Numbered from the stretch's first letter, positions 43,884 to 53,091 are shown. The stretch: DNA of 64,000 bases from Nitrospirales bacterium (GCA_020027205.1 JAHRAQ010000029.1:1-64000); one strand, 5' to 3'. Notes: a model not told the origin generated them from the sequence alone. Numbers and translations are program-made.

Positions 43884-45473
43884 CTACGTCACCTTCACAA
43901 TTCGAGGCATGAGGAAGATGACGAGTTCCGTTCTCCGCTCGGCCTCATAGGTGCCCTGAAACAACCGGCCCAGCCAGGGAATGTCACCCAGGACGGGAAT
44001 CTTCCGATCCGTATTCGTAACCTGATCCTGGATCAGCCCGCCGATAATCACCATCTGACCGTGACGAACACGTACCAGTCCGCTGGACTGCTTCACGTCC
44101 AGCACGGGAGCGCTGGCACGGAACCCCTCGCTGTCCAACTCCGCGGTATCGGTCAACCGGGTGATGATGGGTGAGACATCCATGATAATCCACCCGTCCT
44201 GGGAAATCTGCGGCGTCACCGACAGCACGAGACCGGAGGTCACCGTACGCACCTGCACACTGGAAATATTGCCAGAACCCGCCGTCCCCTGCGAAATAGT
44301 CGACGAAAAAAATGGTTGGTCGGTGCCCACCTTGATCAGCGCCGGTTGGTTGTTCATCGTCAGGATGCGTGGTTGCGACAGCACATTCACCGTCCCCTGC
44401 TCCTGCAAGGCCGCGATCATACCCTCAAAGTCGCCGTCGTTGAAGGTGAAATTCGCGGTGGCCGCGCGCGCGACAAACCCGCCGGCGCCCGGCGCGATGA
44501 GGTTGGGCAACCCGAAGAACCCGCCCGCTTCGGGATTGTGAATCGTAATTTTCTCCCAGTTCAATCCCAGGCTGTAGTCATCTGTCAGCGTGACTTCATA
44601 AATTCTGGCCAGGATTTCGACCTGGCGATAGAGGGAATGGCGAACGTTGGCCAGGAACGCCGCCGTCTCTTCGACCCGGCGATGAAGATCCGTCACATGA
44701 ATGGTGCCGGATAAACGATTCACCACCAGACGCCCTTCGGCGGAGAGCAGGGTGGTCAACTGCGCTTCAAGTTCTTCCCAGAACTTAATGTGATCTTCCT
44801 GACTCAAGGTCACTTCACCGGCATCCTGCCCGCGGTTTCTCCCGGAACCGCCGGAACCGGACGTGACTTGCGCTTTGTTGCGTCCCATGCCGGAACGCTC
44901 CAGACGAATGTAATCCAGCGTGAAGGTGCGGGTTTCCAGCCGGCGAACAAAAATCAGGTCTTCATCATGTTCCCAGTAGTACCCATGCATATCCAACAGC
45001 GCGGCCATGGCTTGTTTCAGATCAAGGTCCTGAAAGTCGACCGTGACCACGCCCTCGACTCCCGGGCCCACAACAATATTGAGATGATTCGCGCGCGAGA
45101 ACAGGCGCAAGGCATCGGCTAACGGAAGCGCCTCGGCTCGAAAATTAAACACCGGGGCAGGCGAGGCAGCAAGATGCGGGGCCACATCAACGCCAAGCGA
45201 CATCCGCTCTTCAAGGGAAAACGGAGGGGCCGCGCCTGTGCCCGCGGGACGCGGGGAACCCGTGTCCGGGGGTGTCACTGTCGGGGTGGCCGCCGTGGTC
45301 GTGGGGGATGCGGCACCATGAGGTACGGCCGCGACAGTTCGTGGTGAATCGACATCTGACAGACTTGCGCAACTCCACGTCAGGCAGGCTATCAACGCCA
45401 AGACGCCGCAACACGGATGGGGTACCCGGGTCGAACGCCGGTTACGATTATATGTGAATGATACGTTCATCAT
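43884..45473 (-). CDS. MshL/PilQ-family secretin
   Basis: A 529-residue outer-membrane pore protein. A hydrophobic signal region (VLALIACLTWSC) is followed by a proline/threonine-rich linker and an STN/N0 domain (PLADALRLFSRANHLNIVV near 125-145). An N1-like domain comes next, then the secretin core with QVEILARIYEVTLTDDYSLG, TVNVLSQPRILTMNNQPALI, VSPIITRL and GQMVIIGGLIQDQ, ending TELVIFLMPRIVKV. The overall form is that of MshL of mannose-sensitive pili. The ATG at 45473 (MMNVSF) is chosen for its signal sequence. The paired TPR gene follows. Pilus motor and pilin genes are absent here, so the substrate is unknown. Confidence 0.85.
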   Translation of the reverse strand: MMNVSFTYNRNRRSTRVPHPCCGVLALIACLTWSCASLSDVDSPRTVAAVPHGAASPTTTAATPTVTPPDTGSPRPAGTGAAPPFSLEERMSLGVDVAPHLAASPAPVFNFRAEALPLADALRLFSRANHLNIVVGPGVEGVVTVDFQDLDLKQAMAALLDMHGYYWEHDEDLIFVRRLETRTFTLDYIRLERSGMGRNKAQVTSGSGGSGRNRGQDAGEVTLSQEDHIKFWEELEAQLTTLLSAEGRLVVNRLSGTIHVTDLHRRVEETAAFLANVRHSLYRQVEILARIYEVTLTDDYSLGLNWEKITIHNPEAGGFFGLPNLIAPGAGGFVARAATANFTFNDGDFEGMIAALQEQGTVNVLSQPRILTMNNQPALIKVGTDQPFFSSTISQGTAGSGNISSVQVRTVTSGLVLSVTPQISQDGWIIMDVSPIITRLTDTAELDSEGFRASAPVLDVKQSSGLVRVRHGQMVIIGGLIQDQVTNTDRKIPVLGDIPWLGRLFQGTYEAERRTELVIFLMPRIVKVT

Positions 45474-45609
45474 CAGATGCGGTGGCTGTTTCTCGGCCCG
45501 CGTTGTTGATTGTGCCCATCGTACACAGGCACACAGGCCGCCCGCCGTCCTGGTCCCGACGTCCCCGGGCACAGCCAGCCGCCTGCCGCTTTGGCCAACG
45601 TTGAAACAC

Positions 45610-45646
45610 AAAAAGCCGGAGGCTTAAGGACAACCTCCGGCTTTTT
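45610..45646 (-). terminator. Intrinsic terminator after nxrB
   Basis: GCCGGAGG (45615-45622) pairs with CCTCCGGC (45634-45641) around an 11-base loop. The stem is flanked by five A residues on the left and five T residues on the right, so on the minus strand it ends in a T run and could also work in the other direction. It lies 18 bases past the nxrB stop codon and separates nxrAB from the secretin gene on the same strand. Confidence 0.9.
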
Positions 45647-45664
45647 GCTGCACTGTACCGGCTC

Positions 45665-46954
45665 TTAGAGCCAAGTCGCGCGTTCGGCAGGCCGAATGTA
45701 GATCGGCTCTTCCACTTGCTGCCGCACTGCTTCTTTCCCGGACTTGTTGAACCCTAACACGGTGTCGTTGTACATCTCGAACTTCCGCCCGTGTATCTGG
45801 GTCTCAAACACTTTCGGCCCGGGAATGACGTCGTACCGGAAGACAATTTGCTGACTCGCTCTCCAGAGTTGGAGGACGGCCAACAACTCCCGGCTCGGCA
45901 CCAGGTACTTCTCAATCGCGTTGTCCACCCCCGGCCCAAACATCTGCCGGATGTAGCCACGCGGGGCTTGCCGTGGCGGGATGTAAAACCCGTTCGGCTC
46001 CGTGCCCCATTGCGGGTACAGCGGTAACGCCACCTGTTCCACGCGAATCGTGTAGTACAATGGGTTCCACCGGTCTTCCGCCCACAGACCATCCTCGCCA
46101 ACCTTGACGAGGTTCTGTAAACGAATCTTCCCCACGCAGGCCGCCATACACCGGGTCTCCATCGGCTCCCCGCCAGTGAGAGGATCTTTTCCCTCAACCC
46201 GCGGATAGCACGCGATACACTTCTCGGTCACCCGAGTCGTGCCCCGATACATGGGCTTTTTGTAGGGACATTGCTCCACGCATTTTTTATACCCGCGACA
46301 CCGGTTCTGGTCAATCAGCACGATCCCGTCTTCCGGCCTCTTATAGATGGCCTTCCGCGGACACGCCGCCAGACAGCCCGGATAGGTACAATGGTTGCAA
46401 ATGCGCTGGAGGTAGAAGAAATAGGTTTCATGCTCCGGCAGGCTGCTGCCGGTCATCCGCCATGGTTCTTCCTTGGTGAACCCGGTTTTGTCAATGCCTT
46501 CCACAATGGCCCGCATCGACGTCGCCGTGTCTTCGTAAATGTTGACGAACCGCCATTCCTGGTCCGTCGGTATGTACCCGATCGCCGCCTGACCCACCTT
46601 GGCCCCGGCATCGAAAATGGTCATACCCTCAAACACCCCATACGGCGCATGGTGTTTACGCCCGACCCGGACGTTCCACACCTGCCCGCCGGGATTGACC
46701 TGCTCGATCAACTGCGTGATCTTGACGTCGTAGAACTGTGGATACCCGCCATACGGTTTCGTCTCCACGTTGTTCCACCACATGTACTCCTGGCCCTTCG
46801 AAAACAGCCACGTGGACTTATCCGCCATGGAACAAGTCTGGCAGGCCAGACAGCGATTGATGTTGAACACAAAAGCGAATTGCCACTTCGGATGCCGTTC
46901 CTCGTACGGATACAACATCTTCCGCCCCAGTTGCCAATTATAAACTTCTGGCAT
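45665..46954 (-). CDS. nxrB: Nitrite oxidoreductase beta subunit NxrB
   Basis: NxrB passes electrons from the molybdenum subunit through four iron-sulfur clusters. The 429-residue product has the expected four cysteine groups: CLACQTCSMADKSTW, CNHCTYPGCLAACPRKAIY, CRGYKKCVEQCPYKK, and CIACYPR with RCMAACVGKIR. Length and sequence (start MPEVYNWQLGRKMLYPYEER) agree with Nitrospira NxrB as I remember it. It has no signal peptide of its own, as is usual when NxrB is exported together with NxrA. A strong ribosome-binding site (GGAGGAGA) precedes the ATG. It follows nxrA by 113 bases, with a hairpin in the gap and a terminator after the gene. Confidence 0.97.
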   Translation of the reverse strand: MPEVYNWQLGRKMLYPYEERHPKWQFAFVFNINRCLACQTCSMADKSTWLFSKGQEYMWWNNVETKPYGGYPQFYDVKITQLIEQVNPGGQVWNVRVGRKHHAPYGVFEGMTIFDAGAKVGQAAIGYIPTDQEWRFVNIYEDTATSMRAIVEGIDKTGFTKEEPWRMTGSSLPEHETYFFYLQRICNHCTYPGCLAACPRKAIYKRPEDGIVLIDQNRCRGYKKCVEQCPYKKPMYRGTTRVTEKCIACYPRVEGKDPLTGGEPMETRCMAACVGKIRLQNLVKVGEDGLWAEDRWNPLYYTIRVEQVALPLYPQWGTEPNGFYIPPRQAPRGYIRQMFGPGVDNAIEKYLVPSRELLAVLQLWRASQQIVFRYDVIPGPKVFETQIHGRKFEMYNDTVLGFNKSGKEAVRQQVEEPIYIRPAERATWL

Positions 46955-47025
46955 GATCTCCTCCGTTTCTTTGAACTAACGTGAGTCCAATCTCCAACAT
47001 TCCACAATCCGATCCTGGTTGATCC

Positions 47026-47052
47026 GGGAGGCCGGCGACATGCCGGCCTCCC
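47026..47052 (-). promoter_or_regulatory. Perfect 11-bp hairpin between nxrA and nxrB
   Basis: GGGAGGCCGGC (47026-47036) and GCCGGCCTCCC (47042-47052) are exact reverse complements around a 5-base loop. The hairpin begins 15 bases after the nxrA stop and ends about 70 bases before nxrB. On the minus strand it is not followed by a T run, so it is more likely an mRNA-stabilising or processing element, or a partial attenuator, than a full terminator. Confidence 0.75.
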
Positions 47053-47067
47053 TTGCAATCCGCTCGA

Positions 47068-50000
47068 TTACACCTTGATCTTGATGTGGTCACCTTTGAG
47101 CCATTTGATCATAAACTCATTTTCCTGCCCAGGCGTGAACCCGGTCCGGACCGGCTCCCAAGGCCCTCTGCCGCCAATACCGCCGTCCTCTGCTTTGGTA
47201 ATCCGCATCAGACATTCTTTCGGCACGGTATTGACCGCATGGTTATCCACTTGATACCCGAATTTGAACTTCCAACCCACCGCATGTTTGCCCGGCAACG
47301 AGTCCGTCTGTTGCATCGGCATCAACCAGTCACGCGTAAAGGACTGCTGCGCCCCGTAGCGGAAGTTGGATTGATACCCGGTATCCATCGCGATGGCCCG
47401 TCCATCCGGTCGGGTTTCGTGTCCCTTCACGGATTTCGCGGTCGCCACATACGGCGCATGTTTGGCCATGGTCACATGGTACGGGAAGGCCGGGTTGTAC
47501 TTTGCCCGAATCATCAACCGGGCGACTTTGTAGTACGGGTCACTCGGCTTCCATCCACGGTATGGCCGATCAACCGGGTTCCCGTCGACGTACACATAGT
47601 CACCGTCGTTGATACCCCGGTCTTTCGCCGCTTGCGGGTTCATGTGCAACTGATGTTCGCCCACGCCCGGCGTCCGTTTGTCCATGCGATATGCGTCGCC
47701 GAAGTTCGACTCATACATCTGCACCCAGTCGTTGACCGACCACTGACTGTGCACACGATGCCGGGTCTTCGGTGTCACGCAATAGAACTGATACCCCTTC
47801 TCCCACAGCGGGTTGGAGTACCGTTTGATTTCCTGCCACGGCAACGCAATATTGCGCACCGTCTTGTCGTCATGGTGTTGAGCCGTGATGGGAATCCCGT
47901 AGTCATCCGGCCGCACATACGGGTTCGTCGTCATAATCGCATTCGGCAAGTACGGCGTCGCTTCCGTTCCTTCCCGGTGCGAAATGAAATTTTCCCCGTA
48001 TTCAATGGCTTCCGGCTCCGTCCGGTAGTTCTCATACCGGCCGGTTCGGGTCCACATCGGCTTGCTTTCGTTCGTCTCCTCCCAGAACGGCTGTCTCGGA
48101 TACGTGCGGCACAACACCATCCAGCCTTTTTCAGACTTCAGCATGGTGTCCACGCTATACCCGTACCCGGTGCAACTGGCATCCAACAGCCGCTGCACGT
48201 AGACATCCACCCGGTTGTCGTAGACGAACTTGAAGTAATCCCGGAACCGCCCGTCTCCCGTCATTTCGGTGAGTTTGGCGGCCACACCGGCGGTGGTGTC
48301 CAAATCGTTCCTTGTGTCATACAAGGGCCGAATGCCCCCTTTCCACACCTGGAACCAGGGATTCGACACCGTCGCCGTATGCTCCGGATACGTGAACTCC
48401 ATCCACGTGTTCACACCCAGGGCCATGTCCGCATGGTTCACATCCGAGGTCATCTCGATGTCCTGCGTGACAATACACTCAAGGTGCGGGTCGACGTTCT
48501 TCACCATGTCATAGTGGTGTTTGGCGTTGTTCAACACGTTCACGTTCGCCACCCACCGGAATTTGCTCGGGGTCGGCATGTGCGTCTTTCCGGTAAACAC
48601 CCGACGCCCATATTTCGGCGTGTTCACGATCAACGCCGTGTCCCCGTGGTTCCAGTAGGCCACCTCTTCGCCATAGTAGTAGCCACGCACGTGAATTTCC
48701 TTGCCGTGCGCGTTGGGGTCCGTCGTGATCTTGAACGGATTTTCCGCCGTGTGCGTTCCCAGACCGCCGCCGGACCACGGGGTGCTGTTCCAGATCCCCG
48801 CTTTATAGTTTCCGGCCCATGTTTGCTGTCCGGTCCCGAACTTCCCGACGTTCCCCGTGATGATCAACACCATCGCCGCGCCACGCCCGATGATGGTCTG
48901 GTGAAAGTAGTGGTTCGTCCCTTCACCGTTGTGAATGGCCGCGGGCTTGATGGTGCCCGAATCTCTGGCCCAGCGGACGATCAAGTCCTTCGGCGACCGA
49001 TTGATCTGGTGCACCGTATCCAGGTCATAGTCCTGCAAATGGACCTGATACAGTTGGAAAATCGGCGCCACGTCAACTTCGCGACCATTGAGCAACTTCA
49101 CCCTGAAGGTCCCGGTCAACGCCGGCTCAATACCGCTGTTCCTGAAATGCCAGCCCACCAACTCACGGTGAATCGGCACCGCCTTGTTTTTGTTCACGTC
49201 CCACACCATGAAACCGCCCAGACGGGCAATCTTGGCCGGATCAAGCGTTTGCACTTTCCCGGAATACGTCTTTGAGAAATCCGGCAACTTGTACCCTTTG
49301 ACCACATCGCGCGGGTCAAGATATTGCAACGTGTCCGTGCGAACCAGAATCGGCATATCCGTGTAGGCCGCACAGAAATCATGGTCGTGCATATTTTCAT
49401 CAAAGATGATTTTGCACGCCCCCAGGAACAAGGCCGCGTCCGTCTCCGGACGAACCGGAATCCAGTAGTCGGCCCGATACGCCGTCGGATTGTACTCCGG
49501 CGTAATCACGACGACTCGCGCCCCACGCTCAATGCTCTCCAACTTCCAGTGCGCTTCCGGCATTTTATTCTCCACGAAGTTCTTGCCCCAACTGGTGTTC
49601 AGTTTGGAGAACCGCATGTCGGAGAGGTCGATGTCGGAGGTTTGCACCCCGGACCAGAACGGATGCGCCGGATTCTGGTCGCCGTGCCATGTGTAGTTCG
49701 ACCAGTACCGGCCGCCTTGCGCCTGGTTGGGTTTGACTTTCCGAATGTAGTGGTCCAGCAACGCGCCACACCCACCGTTCATCCGGGTCACCGCCATTTT
49801 CCCGATCACGCCAAGAATCGGCATGCCCGCGCGGAACTTCATGGTCCGCACGCCCGACCCCTTGGTCATCTCAATCATTTCCGGCGGATACCCCTGCTCA
49901 CGCAACCGCCTGGCGCCGGCTTCGCCGCTGTACCGCTCGGCGATAATGACCATCGCTTTGGCGAGATACGTAAACGCCGTATCCCAACTCACCCGCAACA

Positions 50001-50505
50001 TATCGTCCAGGTAGCGGGCGGTGAATTTGTATTTGTTCATGACATCCGGGGTGAACTCCGGGCTTCCCGCGTCCATCCAGGCTTTCCAGCCGCGACGCAT
50101 CAAAGGCCCTTTCAAGCGATACGGCCCATACACCCGCCGATGCATGGTGTAGCCCTTCAGGCACATCCTCGGATTGTGCGCAAACGTTCCGCGATTGCCG
50201 TAGAGATCCTCGTAGGTCTGGTGATCGTAGTTCTGCTCCACCCGCATCACCACACCGTTCCGCACAAAGGACCGCACACGGCACGCATGCGTGTCATTCG
50301 GAGAACAGACCCATGTGAAGGATGAATCATACCGATACTGGTCGTGGTACACCCGCTCCCAGGCGCGGTCAGGATATTCGCCCAGGGGATTGCCCACTTC
50401 GACCACCGGCTGCAACGCGGTCAGCGCCAAGGCTTTGTCGGCCAGCGCCACAGCCGCCACGGTCCCGGTGGTTACTTTTAAAAATTGCCGTCTGGAAAGA
50501 AACAT
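47068..50505 (-). CDS. nxrA: Nitrite oxidoreductase alpha subunit NxrA
   Basis: NxrA is the molybdenum (bis-MGD) catalytic subunit that oxidises nitrite to nitrate. The 1145-residue product starts with a twin-arginine signal (SRRQFLKVTTGTVAAVALA), so the active site is expected in the periplasm. The N-terminal cluster region has YDSSFTWVCSPNDTHACRVR and NPRMCLKG. The region equivalent to the NarG molybdenum-ligand Asp is GVQTSDIDLSD, preceded by YTWHGDQNPAH. C-terminal cofactor-binding parts include HMNPQAAKDRGINDGDYVYV. I chose the ATG at 50505, which has a perfect GAGGAGGTG ribosome-binding site; a GTG at 50514 is also in frame. It is the first gene of the nxrAB unit. No gamma subunit (nxrC) is in the window. 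Confidence 0.97.
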   Translation of the reverse strand: MFLSRRQFLKVTTGTVAAVALADKALALTALQPVVEVGNPLGEYPDRAWERVYHDQYRYDSSFTWVCSPNDTHACRVRSFVRNGVVMRVEQNYDHQTYEDLYGNRGTFAHNPRMCLKGYTMHRRVYGPYRLKGPLMRRGWKAWMDAGSPEFTPDVMNKYKFTARYLDDMLRVSWDTAFTYLAKAMVIIAERYSGEAGARRLREQGYPPEMIEMTKGSGVRTMKFRAGMPILGVIGKMAVTRMNGGCGALLDHYIRKVKPNQAQGGRYWSNYTWHGDQNPAHPFWSGVQTSDIDLSDMRFSKLNTSWGKNFVENKMPEAHWKLESIERGARVVVITPEYNPTAYRADYWIPVRPETDAALFLGACKIIFDENMHDHDFCAAYTDMPILVRTDTLQYLDPRDVVKGYKLPDFSKTYSGKVQTLDPAKIARLGGFMVWDVNKNKAVPIHRELVGWHFRNSGIEPALTGTFRVKLLNGREVDVAPIFQLYQVHLQDYDLDTVHQINRSPKDLIVRWARDSGTIKPAAIHNGEGTNHYFHQTIIGRGAAMVLIITGNVGKFGTGQQTWAGNYKAGIWNSTPWSGGGLGTHTAENPFKITTDPNAHGKEIHVRGYYYGEEVAYWNHGDTALIVNTPKYGRRVFTGKTHMPTPSKFRWVANVNVLNNAKHHYDMVKNVDPHLECIVTQDIEMTSDVNHADMALGVNTWMEFTYPEHTATVSNPWFQVWKGGIRPLYDTRNDLDTTAGVAAKLTEMTGDGRFRDYFKFVYDNRVDVYVQRLLDASCTGYGYSVDTMLKSEKGWMVLCRTYPRQPFWEETNESKPMWTRTGRYENYRTEPEAIEYGENFISHREGTEATPYLPNAIMTTNPYVRPDDYGIPITAQHHDDKTVRNIALPWQEIKRYSNPLWEKGYQFYCVTPKTRHRVHSQWSVNDWVQMYESNFGDAYRMDKRTPGVGEHQLHMNPQAAKDRGINDGDYVYVDGNPVDRPYRGWKPSDPYYKVARLMIRAKYNPAFPYHVTMAKHAPYVATAKSVKGHETRPDGRAIAMDTGYQSNFRYGAQQSFTRDWLMPMQQTDSLPGKHAVGWKFKFGYQVDNHAVNTVPKECLMRITKAEDGGIGGRGPWEPVRTGFTPGQENEFMIKWLKGDHIKIKV

Positions 50506-50569
50506 CGCGAACACCTCCTCAAGTCAAGGCCCATTCATATCGGCCTGCCATGGAACACTGCCGTCGACC

Positions 50570-50587
50570 GTTCCCCGTTCGGGGAAC
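50570..50587 (-). promoter_or_regulatory. Leader hairpin and second Shine-Dalgarno-like site upstream of nxrA
   Basis: GTTCCCCG and CGGGGAAC form a perfect 8-bp inverted repeat around two bases, 65 bases before the nxrA start. Slightly upstream, at 50602-50609, AAAGGAGG reads on the minus strand like a second ribosome-binding site, but a GTG follows after only two bases, so a translated leader peptide is not convincing. The remainder of 50506-51149 is non-coding and AT-rich. Confidence 0.5.
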
Positions 50588-50885
50588 ACTTGCTCGCACC
50601 ACCTCCTTTCGCAATCCTTTTCGCTTCATCTTGTCGCGCATCATACTCTCATCCGGTCAAACAATTCCACAGAATTCTGCAAAAAATGACAACGTCTCCA
50701 CTGACCGTACAAGCAAATTCAAGGCCAACCAGAAAACCTTTGGGTTAAAATCCATAAACTGTTGAAAATAAGATGAATAGTTTCATTCATCCATTTCTGA
50801 TTCTGGGTTCCACGTTTCCAATCGGTATCATATGTGGCAATCAAGCGAGGAAATATCACTGCATTGACGAGCAATGGCTTCATAA

Positions 50886-50914
50886 TTTATGAGGAACAAT
50901 ACGCTTTATGTCAA
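50886..50914 (-). promoter_or_regulatory. Candidate sigma-70 promoter for nxrAB
   Basis: On the minus strand TTGACA (50914-50909) is followed after 17 bases by CATAAA (50891-50886), within an AT-rich stretch that contrasts with the GC-rich genome. It would give a 5' leader of about 375 bases before nxrA. The -35 is perfect and the -10 is weak. Confidence 0.35.
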
Positions 50915-51149
50915 TAAAAACAATTATTTACCGTATTTTTTCGATAAAAATTTGCGTACCGATCACGCGAAAATTGTTTACTTTTAGTAACACGACGGTC
51001 ATGGCTTCCACGGCCACATGCCGGAAACCTTCCGGTATACGCCGGCAAACAACCACCAGTGCTCGGAGAAAAACCATTCTATCAGTCCCGCCGGTCTCTC
51101 TGTATAATGTGGCCTGCCACGTTGTTCTCCCTCACGCCCGGAACACGTT

Positions 51150-52013
51150 ATGGGATCGTCGTCACCATGTTGTCGCCAACCGTTTCACGCATCGGGCATG
51201 CATCACGACCATGCCCCGCCTCCACCGGCATCCCCGTCCCCGCCCTCTTTCTTTTGGAACATCCCCCCACGGGACATCGTCCTGCCCACGGGCCACGTCC
51301 ATGTGTGGCGCGGGACGACCGACGTTCCCCCCGCGCGACTTCACATGTATCGGGACACCTTGAGTCCCGATGAACGGGAACGAGCACAACGTTTGAAGAT
51401 GCCGTTGCATCAACGACGTTGGACCGCAGGACGGGGTTTGTTGCGGTCCATCCTTGGTCGCTATCTTGGGATGCCCCCCCGTGACATCCGTTTTGGCACG
51501 GGGCCTTGTGGCAAACCGTTTCTGCATTCTCCGACGGGCAACCCGCTTCATTTCAACGTGGCGCATTCGAAACAGATCGCCGTGTACGCGATATCCCGTG
51601 ATTTGGAAGTCGGGATTGATGTTGAGGGCGACCGGGACCGCGCCGATTACCGCAGGCTGGCCGAACGCCTGTGCGGCCCCGACGAACTCGCGCGGTTTCA
51701 GCAACTGCCGCAGTACGAACACCGGGCGGCATTTTTCTCCTGCTGGACCAGAAAAGAGGCCGTGGCCAAAGCCGAGGGGACGGGGCTTGGGTTTCCCTTG
51801 AAACAACTCACGGTCTCCTTCGCCCCCGACGACCCGCCACGTGTACTCACCATTCGAGGGCAGGCCCCCGGCGCACACCAGTGGGCACTTGTGCCACTCC
51901 CCATGGAGCACGGGTTCCGTGGCGCCCTGGCCGTCAAAGGACAGCCCGTCCTTGTCCTGGGATGGGACGACGACCCGGACGCGGCGGCACATGACATCGG
52001 CCAAACGGCTTAG
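51150..52013 (+). CDS. 4'-phosphopantetheinyl transferase (Sfp type)
   Basis: The enzyme transfers phosphopantetheine from CoA to carrier proteins. The 287-residue product has the Sfp-type motifs GKPFLHSPTGNPLHFNVAHS near residues 122-141, EVGIDVEGDRDRADY near 152-166 with the Mg-binding Asp, and FFSCWTRKEAVAKAEGTGL near 193-211. About 40 proline-rich residues precede the domain. The start at 51150 is the first ATG with a weak GGAAC upstream; 51198 is possible. It is divergent from nxrA across a 644-base gap. The acceptor could be the acyl carrier protein of fatty acid synthesis or a polyketide/peptide synthetase elsewhere. Confidence 0.87.
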   Translation: MGSSSPCCRQPFHASGMHHDHAPPPPASPSPPSFFWNIPPRDIVLPTGHVHVWRGTTDVPPARLHMYRDTLSPDERERAQRLKMPLHQRRWTAGRGLLRSILGRYLGMPPRDIRFGTGPCGKPFLHSPTGNPLHFNVAHSKQIAVYAISRDLEVGIDVEGDRDRADYRRLAERLCGPDELARFQQLPQYEHRAAFFSCWTRKEAVAKAEGTGLGFPLKQLTVSFAPDDPPRVLTIRGQAPGAHQWALVPLPMEHGFRGALAVKGQPVLVLGWDDDPDAAAHDIGQTA

Positions 52014-52137
52014 GCCATGGGCCTTCTGTCCCGTTGACTCCCTTGTTCCACGGTGCCTACAATGGTCTCGAGTTCACTGGCATTAACCGGTGTGCCTGTC
52101 TGTCTGAAATCCATTGCTCGCCCGCAAAGGAGGGGTT

Positions 52138-52485
52138 ATGGCATTACTGATTACCGAAGAATGTATCAACTGCGGAGCCTGTCTCCCGGAATGTCCGAAC
52201 GAGGCCATCTTTGAAACCCGTGGCGCCGCGGAAGAAAAAGGCAACAAGGTGGGGGAAGGCCAGGGTGACGGCGATACCGTGTACGTGATTACCTACGAAA
52301 GATGCACCGAATGCGTCGGGCACTTTGACGAACCTCAATGCGCGGCGGTGTGCCCGGTCGACGACTGCTGCGTGTCCGACCCGGAAAAACCGGAAACCAC
52401 CGATGTCCTGCTCGAAAAAGCCAAGACGTTGAACCCCGACAAAGAGATTGATCCTGGCAAGGTGTGGAGCGGCGTTCGGAACTGA
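52138..52485 (+). CDS. YfhL-type 2[4Fe-4S] ferredoxin
   Basis: A 115-residue dicluster ferredoxin. The N-terminus ALLITEECINCGACLPECPNEA carries the first cluster motif (CINCGACLPEC with the following CP), and RCTECVGHFDEPQCAAVCPVDDC carries the second with the 8-residue-type insertion seen in YfhL and Allochromatium ferredoxins. About 15 additional polar residues lie between the two. A strong AAAGGAGG ribosome-binding site sets the start at 52138. Low-potential ferredoxins of this kind could serve reductive TCA-cycle enzymes; the partner here is unknown. The gene follows the PPTase gene by 124 bases. Confidence 0.9.
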   Translation: MALLITEECINCGACLPECPNEAIFETRGAAEEKGNKVGEGQGDGDTVYVITYERCTECVGHFDEPQCAAVCPVDDCCVSDPEKPETTDVLLEKAKTLNPDKEIDPGKVWSGVRN

Positions 52486-52615
52486 CGCGGGGTTGCGAAA
52501 GGCCGAGATTCAGATAGGAGGAGTCGGAGAGCCGCAGTATCCGATCCGCGCCTCGTCGCAGTCTGCTCGTCACTATGCTTTCTCCAAATTTCGTTACAGC
52601 CAGATTGGGGGGTGC

Positions 52616-52990
52616 ATGCAACGATTAAGTTATCGTCAAACCTCGTGCGTGACAGCACTCTTGATTTTATGTCTTATTCCCATTGAAGGATGCGTCCAAA
52701 CTTCCCAAATTCATACCGAACCTTCTGGCGCTCGCGTCACGATCAATGGCGCACCGCTCGGTGAAACTCCAATTTATTACAGCTCGCGTGCAGGAGTTCC
52801 CAAGACATATTTTTTAGAACTTGATAAGCCTTGCTACAAGAAAGTGGAGATTGCATTAGAGTCAAACTACCGAGCAGATGTATCCATTGGGCTGTTGCTT
52901 CCAGGCATTCTTCCGTATTTTTTTAGCGCACGATTAGAGGATGGATATAAATACAATCTGTTACCAGAGGATGAAAATTCCAAATGTTGA
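52616..52990 (+). CDS. PEGA-domain lipoprotein
   Basis: A 124-residue lipoprotein. The signal TSCVTALLILCLIPIEGC ends in a lipobox-like IEGC, followed by a PEGA-type segment with TEPSGARVTINGAPLGETPI near residues 37-56 and a further hydrophobic stretch (SIGLLLPGILPYFF). The base composition is clearly lower in GC than the neighbours, suggesting acquisition or weak selection. The ATG at 52616 gives the correct signal peptide, with a GGGGGG tract just before it in place of a standard ribosome-binding site. It is convergent with smc. Function unknown; PEGA domains often occur in cell-surface proteins. Confidence 0.7.
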   Translation: MQRLSYRQTSCVTALLILCLIPIEGCVQTSQIHTEPSGARVTINGAPLGETPIYYSSRAGVPKTYFLELDKPCYKKVEIALESNYRADVSIGLLLPGILPYFFSARLEDGYKYNLLPEDENSKC

Positions 52991-53091
52991 TTTTTGTGAA
53001 GCCTCTGGCTGTTCGGCATTCTGGGTTATAAAGACACTCTGCAATTCGCACCGACCAAAGCACATAACAGCAATTCTGTTGGCCCACCCGC

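Noticed and set aside
47053-49275. A 740-codon open frame antisense to nxrA
   Set aside because: Fully inside nxrA, with His/Arg/Val-rich composition typical of shadow frames.
50568-50610. A translated leader peptide upstream of nxrA
   Set aside because: AAAGGAGG is followed by a GTG after only two bases, too close for initiation, and the 26-codon frame has no meaningful repetition of regulatory codons.
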